This document shows positions 9,777 to 20,285 of a stretch of 47,536 nucleotides of DNA, in pieces. Every line of letters begins with the position of its first letter. Position 1 is the first letter of the stretch. The DNA comes from Geobacteraceae bacterium (GTDB taxonomy: Bacteria > Desulfobacterota > Desulfuromonadia > Geobacterales > Geobacteraceae): assembly GCA_028683555.1 (NCBI GenBank), contig JAQUHN010000007.1, forward strand, positions 1 through 47,536, read 5' to 3'. The notes beneath the pieces are model-generated. The model was not told the DNA's origin, searched no databases, and saw only the letters and a list, made by a program, of their open reading frames with translations. Position numbers and translations under genes: made by a program.

Positions 9777-10193
9777 CTACCCGCGGGCTTTTTTCGCGGC
9801 AACCTGCATCCTGATCAGAGCCCGTTGAAGTGCTGATTCATAAACGATGAAATCCTTGTCTTCCCGGGTAAGTTTTTTCAGGGCCTCTTCGGCACGGCCG
9901 AGCGCTTCCCGCGCTCTTTCCAAATCAATCTCGTCAGCACGTTCTGCCGTTTCGACGAGAATCGTAACCGTATCGTTCACAACCTCGAAATAACCCCAGT
10001 TCAGAGCAAGATGATAAACGTCACTACCCTTTGCATAGGTCAGTTCGCCAATCTTTAATGAGGTGAGAAAAGACGCATGCCCCGGCAGAACGGCAAACTC
10101 GCCAAGGGCGCCGAATGCCGTGATCATATCAACCTGTTCGGAGAGAACTTTTCTATAGGGGGTAATTAGTTCAAGTTGTAATTTTTCAGCCAT
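9777..10193 (-). CDS. atpC: ATP synthase F1 epsilon subunit
   Basis: Central-stalk subunit of the F1 sector, coupling rotation to catalysis and acting as an inhibitor. The protein is 138 aa, normal for the family. It begins MAEKLQLELITPYRKVLSEQ, with the GALGEFAVLPGHASFLTSLKIG motif of the N-terminal beta-sandwich. The C-terminal helical hairpin (ERADEIDLERAREALGRAEEAL) is intact. AAGGA lies 8 nt before the ATG. It is the last gene of the operon and is followed by a strong terminator. Confidence 0.97.
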   Translation of the reverse strand: MAEKLQLELITPYRKVLSEQVDMITAFGALGEFAVLPGHASFLTSLKIGELTYAKGSDVYHLALNWGYFEVVNDTVTILVETAERADEIDLERAREALGRAEEALKKLTREDKDFIVYESALQRALIRMQVAAKKARG

Positions 10194-10268
10194 CTGGAAA
10201 ATCCTTTTCGGCGAACAATTCCGAGCGAAAGGGCCGACAGGCTTGCCCCGGCTCAGGCTCGCAAATGA

Positions 10269-11687
<1,419 letters not shown>

Positions 11688-11750
11688 TCATCCTCCTGCG
11701 GCCCAACCAACGGACCGGCATCTATGGTAAAAAGTAGCTTGTTTTCTCTT

Positions 11751-12614
11751 TTACCCCTTAATCGATTCCGCACCGGAAATGATCTCCATCAGCTCGGTAG
11801 TAATAACCGCCTGCCGTGCCCGATTATACTGCAAGGTCAGCTTCGCAATCATCTCCGTTGCATTTTTCGTCGCACTGTCCATTGCCGTCATGCGGGCGCC
11901 ATGTTCGGATGCAATCGATTCAAGCATGGCATGGAACAGTTGAACCTCGACGTTTTTGGGGAACAATTCCGCCAGCAGCTCCTCTTTCGAAGGCTCATAG
12001 AGTGCTTCCGGAAGAAACTCCTCTTCCGGCCCCTGCGGAGGCTCGATCGGCAACAGCTGCTTCAGGGTGATATCCTGTGACATGACACTCTTAAATGCAT
12101 TGTAGAGCAGATAGACGACATCATAGTCACCCGCCAGATAGCCGTCTATCAACTCCTGGCCGATCAGTGAGGCTTCCTGATAACTCATCGTCGACAGGAT
12201 ATTCGAGTAGTTCTTGCGGACAGTTGCCCGTTTTCGCAAGTATTCAAATCCCTTCCGGCCGATGGTAAGGAGGCTTATCTCGGCATACTGGGAAGAATTT
12301 TCACGAACAAAGGTCTCTGCCGCTTTACAGATATTGGCATTGAAACCGCCACACAGGCCCCGGTCGGAACTGACAACAATGAGCAGCGCCTTTTCGGTTT
12401 TTTCCCGTGCCGCAAGTGGGTGGTCACCCGCACCGCCACTGCTGCTGAGCCGGATCAACACCTCTTCAAGCTTCTCCGCATAGGGCCGTGCGGCCAGCAC
12501 ACTCTCCTGCGCCCGGCGCAGTTTCGCGGCAGCAACCATTTTCATGGCTTTCGTTATCTGCCGGGTGTTTTTGACCGAATTGATCCGCTTTCGAATACTT
12601 TTCAGACTTGCCAT
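11751..12614 (-). CDS. atpG: ATP synthase F1 gamma subunit
   Basis: Rotor shaft of F1. The protein is 287 aa. The N-terminal coiled coil [20 protein letters not shown] / [16 protein letters not shown] and the C-terminal helix with [15 protein letters not shown] are the family signatures. The mid-domain [15 protein letters not shown] is conserved. Weak AAGGATG ribosome site about 11 nt upstream of the ATG. It lies 20 nt downstream of atpA. Confidence 0.97.
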   Translation of the reverse strand: MASLKSIRKRINSVKNTRQITKAMKMVAAAKLRRAQESVLAARPYAEKLEEVLIRLSSSGGAGDHPLAAREKTEKALLIVVSSDRGLCGGFNANICKAAETFVRENSSQYAEISLLTIGRKGFEYLRKRATVRKNYSNILSTMSYQEASLIGQELIDGYLAGDYDVVYLLYNAFKSVMSQDITLKQLLPIEPPQGPEEEFLPEALYEPSKEELLAELFPKNVEVQLFHAMLESIASEHGARMTAMDSATKNATEMIAKLTLQYNRARQAVITTELMEIISGAESIKG

Positions 12615-12634
12615 GGGGGGAATACCATCCTTGT

Positions 12635-14146
12635 CTAGACTGTGAACTCTTTCTTGAGCTCATCGAGGGCTGCAATGATCTTGCCCCGCAACTCGTCGTC
12701 GATAGCCTTCTTTTCACGAATTTCGCGCAGAATATCCGCTTTGCGCATATCGAAGAAGGTATACAGCTCCGCCTCATAGCGGCCCAATGTGGAAGCCGGG
12801 TAATCATCCACATAGCCATTATTGGCGGCAAAGATAATAAGCACCTGCTTCTCCGACGGAATCGGCCGATATTGGGGCTGTTTGAGCATCTCCACCAGCC
12901 GCTCGCCGCGGGCAAGCTGCATCTGGGTGGCCTTGTCCAGGTCGGAACCGAACTGGGCAAAAGCAGCCATTTCCCGGTACTGGGCCAGACTGAGTCGCAG
13001 CGTACCGGCGACCTGCTTCATCGCCTTGATCTGCGCGGCACCGCCGACGCGTGACACGGAAAGGCCGACGTTGATGGCCGGACGGACACCTGAATAGAAA
13101 AGATCACTCTCCAGATAGATCTGGCCGTCGGTAATGGAAATGACATTGGTCGGGATATAGGCGGAAACGTCACCCGCCTGGGTCTCGATAATCGGCAATG
13201 CGGTCAGGGAACCGGCGCCGTATTCGTCGGACAATTTCGCGGCCCTTTCCAGGAGGCGGCTATGGAGATAGAAGACGTCGCCGGGGTACGCCTCGCGTCC
13301 GGGGGGACGACGCAGCAGGAGTGAAAGCTGCCGATAGGCGACAGCCTGCTTGGAAAGATCATCGTAGATGATAAGAGCATGACGGCCGTTGTCGCGGAAG
13401 AACTCGCCCATGGTGACGCCGGCGTAGGGAGCAATGAACTGCAGCGGCGCCGGTTCGGAGGCTGAAGCGCAAACAACAATGGTATAATCCATTGCGCCGT
13501 GATCGCGGAGCTTGTTCACGACCTGGGCAACCGTTGAGCGTTTCTGGCCGATGGCAACATAAATGCAGATAACGTCGCCACCCTTCTGGTTGATGATGGT
13601 GTCCAGGGCGATAGCAGTCTTGCCTGTCTGACGGTCACCGATAATCAGCTCACGTTGACCGCGACCGATGGGAACCATCGCATCGACAGCCTTGATGCCG
13701 GTCTGCAGCGGTTCATGAACAGATTTACGCTTGACGATACCAGGAGCCTTGACCTCGACCATCCGGAATTCGTTGGTGTCGATGGGTCCGTTTCCGTCAA
13801 TTGGTTGGCCGATGGCATTCACGACCCGGCCAATGATCGCATCTCCAACCGGAACTTCCACGATCCGGCCGGTTCGCTTGACGATGGAACCTTCCTTGAT
13901 GTGCTCATTATCCTCACCAAGAATTGCAACACCGACATTGCCCTCTTCAAGATTGAGCACCATGCCGGAAACACCGCCGGGAAATTCAAGCAATTCGCCG
14001 GCCATCGCCTTGGCGAGGCCATGAATACGGGCGATTCCGTCCCCAACGGAAATGATGGTTCCGGTTTCGGCAACTTCGATATCCTTGCCGTAGCCTTCAA
14101 TCTGCTTCCTGATAATCTCGCTGATTTCTTCCGCTCTCAGTTCCAT
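12635..14146 (-). CDS. atpA: ATP synthase F1 alpha subunit
   Basis: Non-catalytic nucleotide-binding subunit of F1. P-loop [15 protein letters not shown], Walker [22 protein letters not shown], and the alpha signature [14 protein letters not shown] are present. The ATG at 14146 gives [12 protein letters not shown] and 503 aa, the normal length, with AGGGGTGAG upstream. A GTG at 14158 overlaps the atpH stop (GTGA) and would add four residues. Ending at 12635, it lies 20 nt before atpG. Confidence 0.97.
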   Translation of the reverse strand: MELRAEEISEIIRKQIEGYGKDIEVAETGTIISVGDGIARIHGLAKAMAGELLEFPGGVSGMVLNLEEGNVGVAILGEDNEHIKEGSIVKRTGRIVEVPVGDAIIGRVVNAIGQPIDGNGPIDTNEFRMVEVKAPGIVKRKSVHEPLQTGIKAVDAMVPIGRGQRELIIGDRQTGKTAIALDTIINQKGGDVICIYVAIGQKRSTVAQVVNKLRDHGAMDYTIVVCASASEPAPLQFIAPYAGVTMGEFFRDNGRHALIIYDDLSKQAVAYRQLSLLLRRPPGREAYPGDVFYLHSRLLERAAKLSDEYGAGSLTALPIIETQAGDVSAYIPTNVISITDGQIYLESDLFYSGVRPAINVGLSVSRVGGAAQIKAMKQVAGTLRLSLAQYREMAAFAQFGSDLDKATQMQLARGERLVEMLKQPQYRPIPSEKQVLIIFAANNGYVDDYPASTLGRYEAELYTFFDMRKADILREIREKKAIDDELRGKIIAALDELKKEFTV

Positions 14147-14154
14147 AGGACTTC

Positions 14155-14697
14155 TCACCCCTTCTGTAATATATCTTGAATCTTTACTAACTGGGTTTTG
14201 ATGCTGCCGTCCAAGACCTTGTCACCAATCCGGGTCACCACACCGCCAATAAGAGAAGGATCGGTCGCAACATCCAGAATGATCTTTTTACCTGTCGTTT
14301 TTTCCAGGGCGGTTCGCATCTCTTTCACCTGCGCATCCGTCAAAGGCAGCGCGGAGGTAATGGTGGAACGAAGAATACCGGCCGCGTCGTCGGCATAGGA
14401 CCTGTAGTTGGAGGTAATCTGAGAGAGTGAATCGAGCCTCTTCTTGTCGAGCAGCAGGAGCATGAAGTCGCCGATCGTTTTCGCTATCTCGAGACGGGCA
14501 ACCAAGTCCTTCACAACCTCCCGCTTCACTTCGATCCGGATGCCCGGATCGGAAAGTAATTCCGTTGCCTCGGGACTGCATTCAAGAGCGCTGGAAAACC
14601 CCGACAATTCGGTGTAATACTGCTCGACCGAGTTCTGATCCACTGCAATCTGAATGAGAGCCTTGGCGTATCTTCGTGCAATAGCGTTCGTGCTCAC
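14155..14697 (-). CDS. atpH: ATP synthase F1 delta subunit
   Basis: Peripheral-stalk connector between F1 alpha and the b subunits. The protein is 180 aa with the OSCP fold: N-terminal helical domain beginning [18 protein letters not shown], and the C-terminal family motif [21 protein letters not shown]. Start is GTG at 14697, sharing one base with the atpF TAG stop (TAGTG), with GGAGG just upstream in the atpF end. The overlap argues for coupled translation. Confidence 0.95.
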   Translation of the reverse strand: MSTNAIARRYAKALIQIAVDQNSVEQYYTELSGFSSALECSPEATELLSDPGIRIEVKREVVKDLVARLEIAKTIGDFMLLLLDKKRLDSLSQITSNYRSYADDAAGILRSTITSALPLTDAQVKEMRTALEKTTGKKIILDVATDPSLIGGVVTRIGDKVLDGSIKTQLVKIQDILQKG

Positions 14698-15305
14698 TAT
14701 CCCTCCACAACCTTTTTGAGATATTCATCGACAAACCGATCCTGATCATCCCGCACAACAGCCTGTTTCAAGGTGGTTTCCGCAAGCTGCACGGCAAGCC
14801 GGGCCGTTTCCGTCTGCAAACGGGCGCGGGCATGCTGGACTTCCTGCTGCGCGGTAACCTTCGCCTGCTGGCGGATTCGTTCCGCAGCCTCTTTCGCCTC
14901 GGCGATGATCCGGGACTTCTCCGCTTCACCTTCCTGCTTGATTGCAGCATAAATCTCGTCGATTTCGCGCGTTGCCTTTTCCAGCTTCTCGTTATATTCG
15001 GCAAGCTTTCGTTCCGCTTCTTCCCGCACTTCATCCGCTTCCCGAAGTGTCTTTGCCACTGCCACCCGGCGAGCAGCCAGCAGTCCCTTGATATCCGCTT
15101 TCTTCATGGCCCAGAACAGGATACCGGCAAGCAGCACAAAATTGAACAGCCGGTAGGCGAAGTCTTTCAATTGGACAGCAGAATCAGCATGGTGAACGGC
15201 TTCAGCAGCCAAACCGGTTGAAGCGAAAACAACAAGTCCGAGCAGGATGGCAGCTGCCGACAGCAGGCTTCGGCAATTCCGGGTTTTCCCGTTCAAAGGG
15301 TTCAT
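14697..15305 (-). CDS. atpF: ATP synthase Fo subunit b
   Basis: Membrane-anchored peripheral stalk subunit. The 202-aa protein has an N-terminal hydrophobic stretch (SAAAILLGLVVFASTGLAAEA) that looks like a cleavable signal, then a second segment FVLLAGILFWAMKKADIKGL that is the real anchor. A long charged coiled coil runs to the C-terminus. A b subunit with an extra leader is somewhat longer than the usual ~160 aa. Its ATG overlaps the stop of atpX (ATGA, 15302-15305). Confidence 0.92.
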   Translation of the reverse strand: MNPLNGKTRNCRSLLSAAAILLGLVVFASTGLAAEAVHHADSAVQLKDFAYRLFNFVLLAGILFWAMKKADIKGLLAARRVAVAKTLREADEVREEAERKLAEYNEKLEKATREIDEIYAAIKQEGEAEKSRIIAEAKEAAERIRQQAKVTAQQEVQHARARLQTETARLAVQLAETTLKQAVVRDDQDRFVDEYLKKVVEG

Positions 15306-15730
15306 GACAGGCTCCTTCCAAGGACTTTCTCACAGATGCGGCGGGAAAGAGCATCAGCCTGCGACTGGAGAAGAAGCTCCGCTTCCGCTGCTTCTTTGCG
15401 GATGGCTTCCTGAATGCCGGCCAGCCCATCGGCTGCTTCCCTGCGGGCGGCTTCCAGGACAACGGCTTCCTGCTGGCGAGCCTCACGGAGCATCAGGTTC
15501 CTCTCTTCGGTAGCCTCAGCTTTCACATCGCGAAGCTTTTGCTCGTACTGCTCCATCTTTTGCCGAACCTCAGCATCAACGGAAACGGTCTTTTCCTTTG
15601 AAGCGGCAATCTCCGCTTTCCGGTCCGCCAGTACTTTCCGGATCGGCTTATACAGGAGAATGTTCAACAGAAACATGAGTACCAGGAAATTGACCGCCTG
15701 GAACAATAAAACTATGTCGATATTAATCAT
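15302..15730 (-). CDS. atpX: ATP synthase Fo subunit b' (second b-type subunit)
   Basis: First gene of the operon, 142 aa, with one N-terminal membrane helix (MINIDIVLLFQAVNFLVLMF) and an extended coiled coil that includes KPIRKVLADRKAEI. Together with atpF this gives a heterodimeric b/b' stalk, as in cyanobacteria, purple bacteria and Geobacter. Ribosome site GAGGTG 5 nt upstream. Subunits a and c are not encoded here and must lie elsewhere. Confidence 0.92.
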   Translation of the reverse strand: MINIDIVLLFQAVNFLVLMFLLNILLYKPIRKVLADRKAEIAASKEKTVSVDAEVRQKMEQYEQKLRDVKAEATEERNLMLREARQQEAVVLEAARREAADGLAGIQEAIRKEAAEAELLLQSQADALSRRICEKVLGRSLS

Positions 15731-15799
15731 GCCGGCACCTCTTGTTGCCCGTTTGACCGAAAGTAGCTTTTGGTCCGAATGTCAGACTGCAAAACAGTT

Positions 15800-15830
15800 A
15801 TTAGCTACCATACTGCAGATTCAGTGTCAA
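15800..15830 (-). promoter_or_regulatory. Putative sigma-70 promoter of the atp operon
   Basis: The minus strand has a consensus -35 TTGACA at 15830-15825. Possible -10 hexamers are TAGCTA (17-nt spacer) or GCTAAT at 15805-15800 (19-nt spacer). It is 70-100 nt upstream of atpX, within an AT-rich spacer that begins at about 15830 on the parB side. Confidence 0.55.
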
Positions 15831-16021
15831 TAAAAATGTTTAGCTTTAATAAAATATTTTATCCTAAAGTAAAAAAATAACAAAATACCCCGAATGTAAT
15901 CAAAATATGCCCTGTTTTTTGAGTTGTCTTGAAAATGATTGTGTGCACGCCTTGTGACGCTATGCTGGAAACGGCGCAACCACGCCCGATGCCGCACAGC
16001 ATGCCTCAAAGCAGAGGTGTA

Positions 16022-16858
16022 TCAGGGAGAGAGAATATCGATAATCCTGGTCAGATCATCCACGGTGGCAAAGGATATCTCGATTTTCCCCCCTTTACCG
16101 CTCTGACGGATGGCGACCCTGGTCATGAAACGACGCTTGAGACGATCGACAACAGCCGTCATCTCCGGGCCGGGAGGCACTTTCGGCTTTGCCGGACGCT
16201 TTGCTTTCAGGCGCTTGACCAGGTTCTCGGTTTCACGCACCGAAAGGTGTTTGGCCAGGATCTCCTGGCGGGCCTGCTCCATGAGCTCGACAGATTCCAG
16301 GGAGAGAAGTGCCCGGGCATGGCCCATGGAAAGACGTTCATCAAGGATGTCGTTCTTTATTTCGGACGGAAGCTTGAGAAGCCGCAGCGAGTTGGCTACT
16401 GTGGAACGGTCTTTGCCGACCCGCCGCGCCAGCTCTTCCTGGGAGAGGTTGAATTTTTCGATCAGCGAGTGGAATGCCTCGGACTGTTCAATGGCGTTAA
16501 GATCTTCGCGCTGGATATTTTCTATGAGAGCGATTTCCAGGGCCGCGTCATCCGAAACATCCTGGATAACCACGGGAACCTCCCGAAGGCCCGCCTTTTG
16601 CGCCGCCCGCCAACGCCTCTCGCCGGCAACCAGCTCATAGTGCTCTCGCATCTTCCGTACCACCAGGGGCTGGATGATCCCCTTTTCACGGATGGATGCC
16701 GCCAGCTCATCCAGCTTTTCCACGGAAAACTTCTTACGCGGCTGCTCGCTGTTGGGCTTGATATCTTCGATGGGACAGGAAAAATAGCTTTTCTCCTCAT
16801 CCGTAACGGCCGGGAGAAGGGCCGCCATTCCCTTGCCGAGACCGGTCTTTTTAACCAT
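16022..16858 (-). CDS. parB: Chromosome-partitioning protein ParB
   Basis: Binds parS sites, slides as a CTP-dependent clamp and stimulates ParA. The 278-aa protein has the N-terminal ParA-contact region KKTGLGKGMAALLP. Its ParB/Sulfiredoxin domain includes LVAGERRWRAAQKAGL and ALIENIQREDLNAIE, followed by a helix-turn-helix (LSQEELARRVGKDRSTVANSL, interrupted here only for length). The C-terminal dimer region ends DDLTRIIDILSP. The ATG at 16858 has GGGAGG 7 nt upstream and overlaps the parA end by 8 nt. The next gene downstream is the atp operon. Confidence 0.96.
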   Translation of the reverse strand: MVKKTGLGKGMAALLPAVTDEEKSYFSCPIEDIKPNSEQPRKKFSVEKLDELAASIREKGIIQPLVVRKMREHYELVAGERRWRAAQKAGLREVPVVIQDVSDDAALEIALIENIQREDLNAIEQSEAFHSLIEKFNLSQEELARRVGKDRSTVANSLRLLKLPSEIKNDILDERLSMGHARALLSLESVELMEQARQEILAKHLSVRETENLVKRLKAKRPAKPKVPPGPEMTAVVDRLKRRFMTRVAIRQSGKGGKIEISFATVDDLTRIIDILSP

Positions 16859-17624
16859 TGCGTTCCTCCCTTTCAATGATCTCTTTGGCCAACTCGAGAT
16901 AGCTGGCCGCCCCCCGCGACGCGATATCGTAGAGAAGAATCGGCTTGCCGTGACTCGGCGCCTCCGAAAGCCTTACATTACGGGGAATTACCGTTCTGAA
17001 AGCGGTTTCACCGAAATGCTGCCGGATTTCGTCGCTCACTTGGCGCGAAAGGTTGTTCCGTCCGTCGAACATGGTCAGCAGAATGCCCTCAATGGCCAGG
17101 GATGGATTCAACCCTTTCTTCACCAGCCTGATGGTCTTCACGATCTTGGAAAGACCCTCCATTGCATAGAATTCGCATTGGAGCGGCACCAGCACCGACC
17201 CGGCAGCGACCATGGCGTTCAGGGTCAGCAGGCCGAGAGAAGGGGGACAGTCGATAAGAATGTACTCGTAAGAGTTCACCAGAGGCGCCAGAACCCGGCT
17301 GAGCCGCTGCTCCCGATCGGGCAGCGACACCAACTCCAGCTCCGCTCCGGCAAGGTCATCCGTGGAAGGAAGAATATCCAGTCCCGGGAGCAGGGTCTTT
17401 TTCACTGCAGCCAGCGGATCAGCGTCGTTGATCAGCGCATGGTAGATGTTTTCCCGGAGGGTATCCTTGTCGACACCAACGCCGCTGCCGGCATTGCCCT
17501 GGGGATCCATGTCCACCAGCAAGGTCTTTTTTTCGGCAACGGCAAGCGATGCACCGAGGTTCACTGCCGTGGTGGTTTTTCCGACGCCGCCTTTTTGGTT
17601 CGCTATGCAGATTATTTTAGCCAT
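16851..17624 (-). CDS. parA: Chromosome-partitioning ATPase ParA (Soj)
   Basis: Deviant Walker ATPase that forms nucleoid-bound dimers and pulls ParB-parS complexes. The 257-aa protein starts MAKIICIANQKGGVGKTTTA, containing the KGGVGKTT deviant P-loop, followed by LLVDMDPQGNAGSG (Walker A') and YILIDCPPSLGLLTLNAM (Walker B). The reading frame stays open 32 codons upstream, but the conserved N-terminus fixes the ATG at 17624. No good ribosome site precedes it, which suggests a short or leaderless message (inference). No mnmE, mnmG or rsmG, the usual upstream neighbours, is present; a divergent lipoprotein gene lies there instead. Confidence 0.95.
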   Translation of the reverse strand: MAKIICIANQKGGVGKTTTAVNLGASLAVAEKKTLLVDMDPQGNAGSGVGVDKDTLRENIYHALINDADPLAAVKKTLLPGLDILPSTDDLAGAELELVSLPDREQRLSRVLAPLVNSYEYILIDCPPSLGLLTLNAMVAAGSVLVPLQCEFYAMEGLSKIVKTIRLVKKGLNPSLAIEGILLTMFDGRNNLSRQVSDEIRQHFGETAFRTVIPRNVRLSEAPSHGKPILLYDIASRGAASYLELAKEIIEREERNG

Positions 17625-17688
17625 AGATTTAGTGGGTAGAACAGGGTCTGTTGTGGTTCGCAGCCGGAATCCGGCAGGTTGGTATCGC

Positions 17689-17704
17689 ACTGGGACGTGA
17701 AACA
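17689..17704. promoter_or_regulatory. Degenerate parS-like site 1
   Basis: ACGTGAAACA (17695-17704) matches the right ten bases of the parS consensus TGTTTCACGTGAAACA; the left arm is lost (11 of 16 matches overall). It lies 65 nt upstream of the parA start. Confidence 0.4.
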
Positions 17705-17746
17705 TTACGGAAAATACCACAAAAGGGTCTATTTTTGAAGCGCTTT

Positions 17747-17896
17747 CTATCCTTGACCAAGCCCATGGTTGGTGAATGTTTCACGCAGAAGCGGCATAAC
17801 CCCATCATGGCCGACCTTTTTCAGCGCTGCAGGCAAAGGAATTGGTTCCCTGCCAAAGATCATCAGGCTGATCGAAGGAAAGACTTCAACCGTCAT
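17747..17896 (-). CDS. Possible 49-aa small protein upstream of parA
   Basis: Open frame starting MTVEVFPSISLMIFGREPIP and ending HGLGQG. AGGA sits 4 nt before the ATG (17896). Residue make-up is unremarkable and protein-like, with no signal peptide or known motif. The second parS-like site lies inside it (codons for LRETF). I do not recognise the product; it may equally be noncoding sequence at a rearrangement junction. Confidence 0.25.
   Translation of the reverse strand: MTVEVFPSISLMIFGREPIPLPAALKKVGHDGVMPLLRETFTNHGLGQG
17777..17792. promoter_or_regulatory. Degenerate parS-like site 2
   Basis: TGTTTCACG (17777-17785) matches the left nine bases of the parS consensus; the right arm is degenerate (11 of 16 in total). 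It is 73 nt from site 1, and the two keep opposite halves of the palindrome. Confidence 0.4.
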
Positions 17897-17944
17897 TTTT
17901 CCTGGCAGAGAGGAAAAATGTATTCCCCTTGCAGATTCGAGTGA

Positions 17945-17972
17945 TTGCCTGAAAATTTTTCCAGAGTATACT
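17945..17972 (+). promoter_or_regulatory. Putative promoter of the DUF4382 gene
   Basis: TTGCCT (17945-17950), a 16-nt spacer and TATACT (17967-17972). It would give a 5' leader of about 185 nt before the ATG at 18165. Confidence 0.5.
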
Positions 17973-18112
17973 TTATGTCACGGAACAATCTGATTTTCGG
18001 GAGATTTCCGATCATCGCAGCCCCCAAAGGAACCGCACGAAAAAAAACCAACCACATTTCGGGGCCCAACCAAGACGATCGCTGCTCCGCACCGTGAACT
18101 GGTGCCGACAGG

Positions 18113-18144
18113 CGGGCGTCATGCCTTCCGCGGCGTAACGCCCG
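18113..18144 (+). promoter_or_regulatory. Hairpin just upstream of a ribosome site
   Basis: CGGGCGT (18113-18119) pairs with ACGCCCG (18138-18144) across an 18-nt loop, ending 5 nt before the AAAGGAGG ribosome site. It might influence translation or be incidental. Confidence 0.3.
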
Positions 18145-18164
18145 GAGAAAGGAGGTAGCGCGCA

Positions 18165-19079
18165 ATGAAGAGATTGGTAACAAAGATGGGTATTATCGCA
18201 GGGGTTCTCGTGATGGCCCTGGCCCAGCTGCTGGCGGGATGCAGCGGCTCGGATTCCACCCTTTCCTACTCCTCGTCCACGGGCACATTGCGGGTCTCGC
18301 TGACCGACAAGCCCAACCCGGATTTCGACCAGGTGGTTGTCAGGATAAAGGAAATCCGGCTCGTACCGACCGGCAAGGAAGACTTGGAAGACGATGACAG
18401 CGGCTTGAAGACCATTCCTTTTGATGGGCCGCGAAGCATCGACATCACCAAGCTCCAGTTCCAGCAGGAACTGCTCGGCACCGGCATCGTCCCGGCCGGC
18501 AGCTACAGCCAGGTCCGGCTGATCCTCGAGCCGAATCCCGAGGAAGGCCCGCCCGTAAACTACGTGGTTCTCGTCGGCGACGAAACGATCTATCCGCTCA
18601 AGACCCCGAGCGGCCAGCAGTCCGGGGTGAAAGTACTCGGCACCTTCACGGTGGAGGCGGGGGTCATCAATGCAATCATGATCGACTTCGATCCGACCAC
18701 CGCTGTAGTGGATACCGGCAGCAGTGAAAAGAACCTGAAGTTCATCCTCAAGCCGACCGGCATCCGCATCGTCCAGCTGGATCAGTATCTCTCGCAGTTT
18801 GTCTCCGTGCTGGGAACCATTTCCGCCGACTCGTCATGGACCAGCGCCATCGTTTACATCCTGAAACCGGGCAGCAGTGATGCCATTGCGGCCGGCGAGG
18901 TCTTCGCCGAAGAGCTGGAGGGCTTATGGCAGGCGCCGTTCAGCTCGTTCATACCGCCGGGAAGCGGCTATCGGCTCCGGGTCCAGGCTGACGGATTCCT
19001 CCCCTACTCGTCGGCAAGTTTTGATGTATATTCCGGAGCAAGGGACCTGGGCACGATTACTATCGAGCCGGTCCCCTAG
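18165..19079 (+). CDS. DUF4382-type lipoprotein
   Basis: Exported 304-aa lipoprotein of unknown role. The signal peptide MKRLVTKMGIIAGVLVMALA runs into the lipobox LLAGC, with the modified Cys near residue 26. Residues ~40-190 match the DUF4382 pattern: GTLRVSLTDKPNPDFDQVVV, KEIRLVP, and a beta-rich GSYSQVRLILEP. A carboxypeptidase-regulatory-like beta-sandwich is suggested at ~205-304 (GYRLRVQADGFLPYSSASFDVYSG... ends IEPVP). Strong ribosome site AAAGGAGG. It is divergent from parA and convergent with hemB. Confidence 0.8.
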   Translation: MKRLVTKMGIIAGVLVMALAQLLAGCSGSDSTLSYSSSTGTLRVSLTDKPNPDFDQVVVRIKEIRLVPTGKEDLEDDDSGLKTIPFDGPRSIDITKLQFQQELLGTGIVPAGSYSQVRLILEPNPEEGPPVNYVVLVGDETIYPLKTPSGQQSGVKVLGTFTVEAGVINAIMIDFDPTTAVVDTGSSEKNLKFILKPTGIRIVQLDQYLSQFVSVLGTISADSSWTSAIVYILKPGSSDAIAAGEVFAEELEGLWQAPFSSFIPPGSGYRLRVQADGFLPYSSASFDVYSGARDLGTITIEPVP

Positions 19080-19125
19080 GGATAAAAACTCAACCGTATG
19101 CGTTGACAGGAAAAATCAACAGCTG

Positions 19126-19164
19126 AAGCAGAAAGGGCAACCCCGGTGGTTGCCCTTTCTGCTT
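19126..19164. terminator. 17-bp perfect hairpin between convergent genes
   Basis: Arms at 19126-19142 and 19148-19164 are perfectly complementary around a 5-nt loop (CCGGT). There is no clean T-run after it on the plus strand; the minus side has a T-rich tract only after about 20 nt. It lies between the DUF4382 stop and the hemB stop, so it probably stops or protects both transcripts. A second small inverted repeat (GGCAGG/CCTGCC) follows at 19165-19184. Confidence 0.65.
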
Positions 19165-19246
19165 GGCAGGCATAGTGACCTGCCCCTGTTCCCGGATTGC
19201 CTGACTACCAGTACCGGCGGCAATCGCGCCCTCAGCGAAAAAGATT

Positions 19247-20224
19247 TTACCGCTTTGCCAGCAGCCGCGCCACGTCCTTGGCATGGTAAGTCAGGATCAG
19301 GTCGGCGCCGGCCCGTTTGAAGGCGATCATGGTTTCCATTACCACCCGCTCCTCGTCGATCCAGCCGTTGCGGGCCGCGGCCTTCACCATGCTGTACTCG
19401 CCGGAGACGTTGTAGACCGCCACCGGCAGGTTGAACTCGTTGCGCACCTCGCGCACGATATCCAGGTAGGGCAAGCCCGGTTTCACCATCAGGATATCGG
19501 CCCCCTCCGCCACGTCCATGGCCGCCTCGCGGATCGCTTCCAGCCGGTTGGCCGGATCCATCTGGTAAGAGCGGCGGTCACCGAACTGCGGGGCTGATTC
19601 GGCCGCCTCGCGAAACGGGCCGTAGTAGCCGGAAGCATATTTCACCGCATAACTCATGATCGGCACGTGACTAAAGCCGTTGAAGTCGAGCGCCTCGCGG
19701 ATTGCCCCGATCCGGCCGTCCATCATGTCCGAAGGGGCGACCATGTCGGCCCCGGCCCGGACGTGCGACAGGGCCTCCTTGCTGAGCAGCTCCAGCGTTG
19801 CATCATTGTCCACATCGCCATCCCTGATCACGCCGCAGTGGCCGTGGTCGGTGTATTCGCACATGCAGACATCGGTGATGACCGCCAGTCCCGGCAACTC
19901 CTTCTTCAACGCCCTGACCGCCTCCTGCACCACACCATGCTCCAGGCAGGCGCTGCTGCCGGTGGCATCCTTGTATTCGGGGATGCCGAACAGGATCACC
20001 GCCGGGATGCCCAACTCATGGGCCTCCCGGGCCTCGGCCACGATGTTTTCCACCGACAGCTGGTAAATACCCGGCATGGCCGAGATTTCCTTGCGAATTC
20101 CGGAGCCGAATGCGGCAAACATGGGGTAGATGAGATCGTTGACCGACAGGGCGGTTTCGCGGACCATCCGGCGAAAGACCTCATTGCCGCGAATGCGGCG
20201 CCCCCGGTAGGCTGGATAGAACAT
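19247..20224 (-). CDS. hemB: Porphobilinogen synthase (5-aminolevulinate dehydratase)
   Basis: Condenses two 5-aminolevulinate molecules to porphobilinogen in the cytoplasm. The 325-aa protein has both active-site lysine motifs, [16 protein letters not shown] and [12 protein letters not shown] (Schiff-base Lys). The metal region reads [14 protein letters not shown], with three cysteines, the zinc-dependent type of catalytic site. The ATG at 20224 is chosen for GGAGG 6 nt upstream; an ATG at 20236 lacks a site. It is the last gene of the tetrapyrrole cluster, after a small lipoprotein gene. Confidence 0.97.
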   Translation of the reverse strand: MFYPAYRGRRIRGNEVFRRMVRETALSVNDLIYPMFAAFGSGIRKEISAMPGIYQLSVENIVAEAREAHELGIPAVILFGIPEYKDATGSSACLEHGVVQEAVRALKKELPGLAVITDVCMCEYTDHGHCGVIRDGDVDNDATLELLSKEALSHVRAGADMVAPSDMMDGRIGAIREALDFNGFSHVPIMSYAVKYASGYYGPFREAAESAPQFGDRRSYQMDPANRLEAIREAAMDVAEGADILMVKPGLPYLDIVREVRNEFNLPVAVYNVSGEYSMVKAAARNGWIDEERVVMETMIAFKRAGADLILTYHAKDVARLLAKR

Positions 20225-20285
20225 TGGATCCTCCATGAATCTGTTCTCGAGGTAGACAGCTGCAAACAGCGGCTGCGGATTGAAC

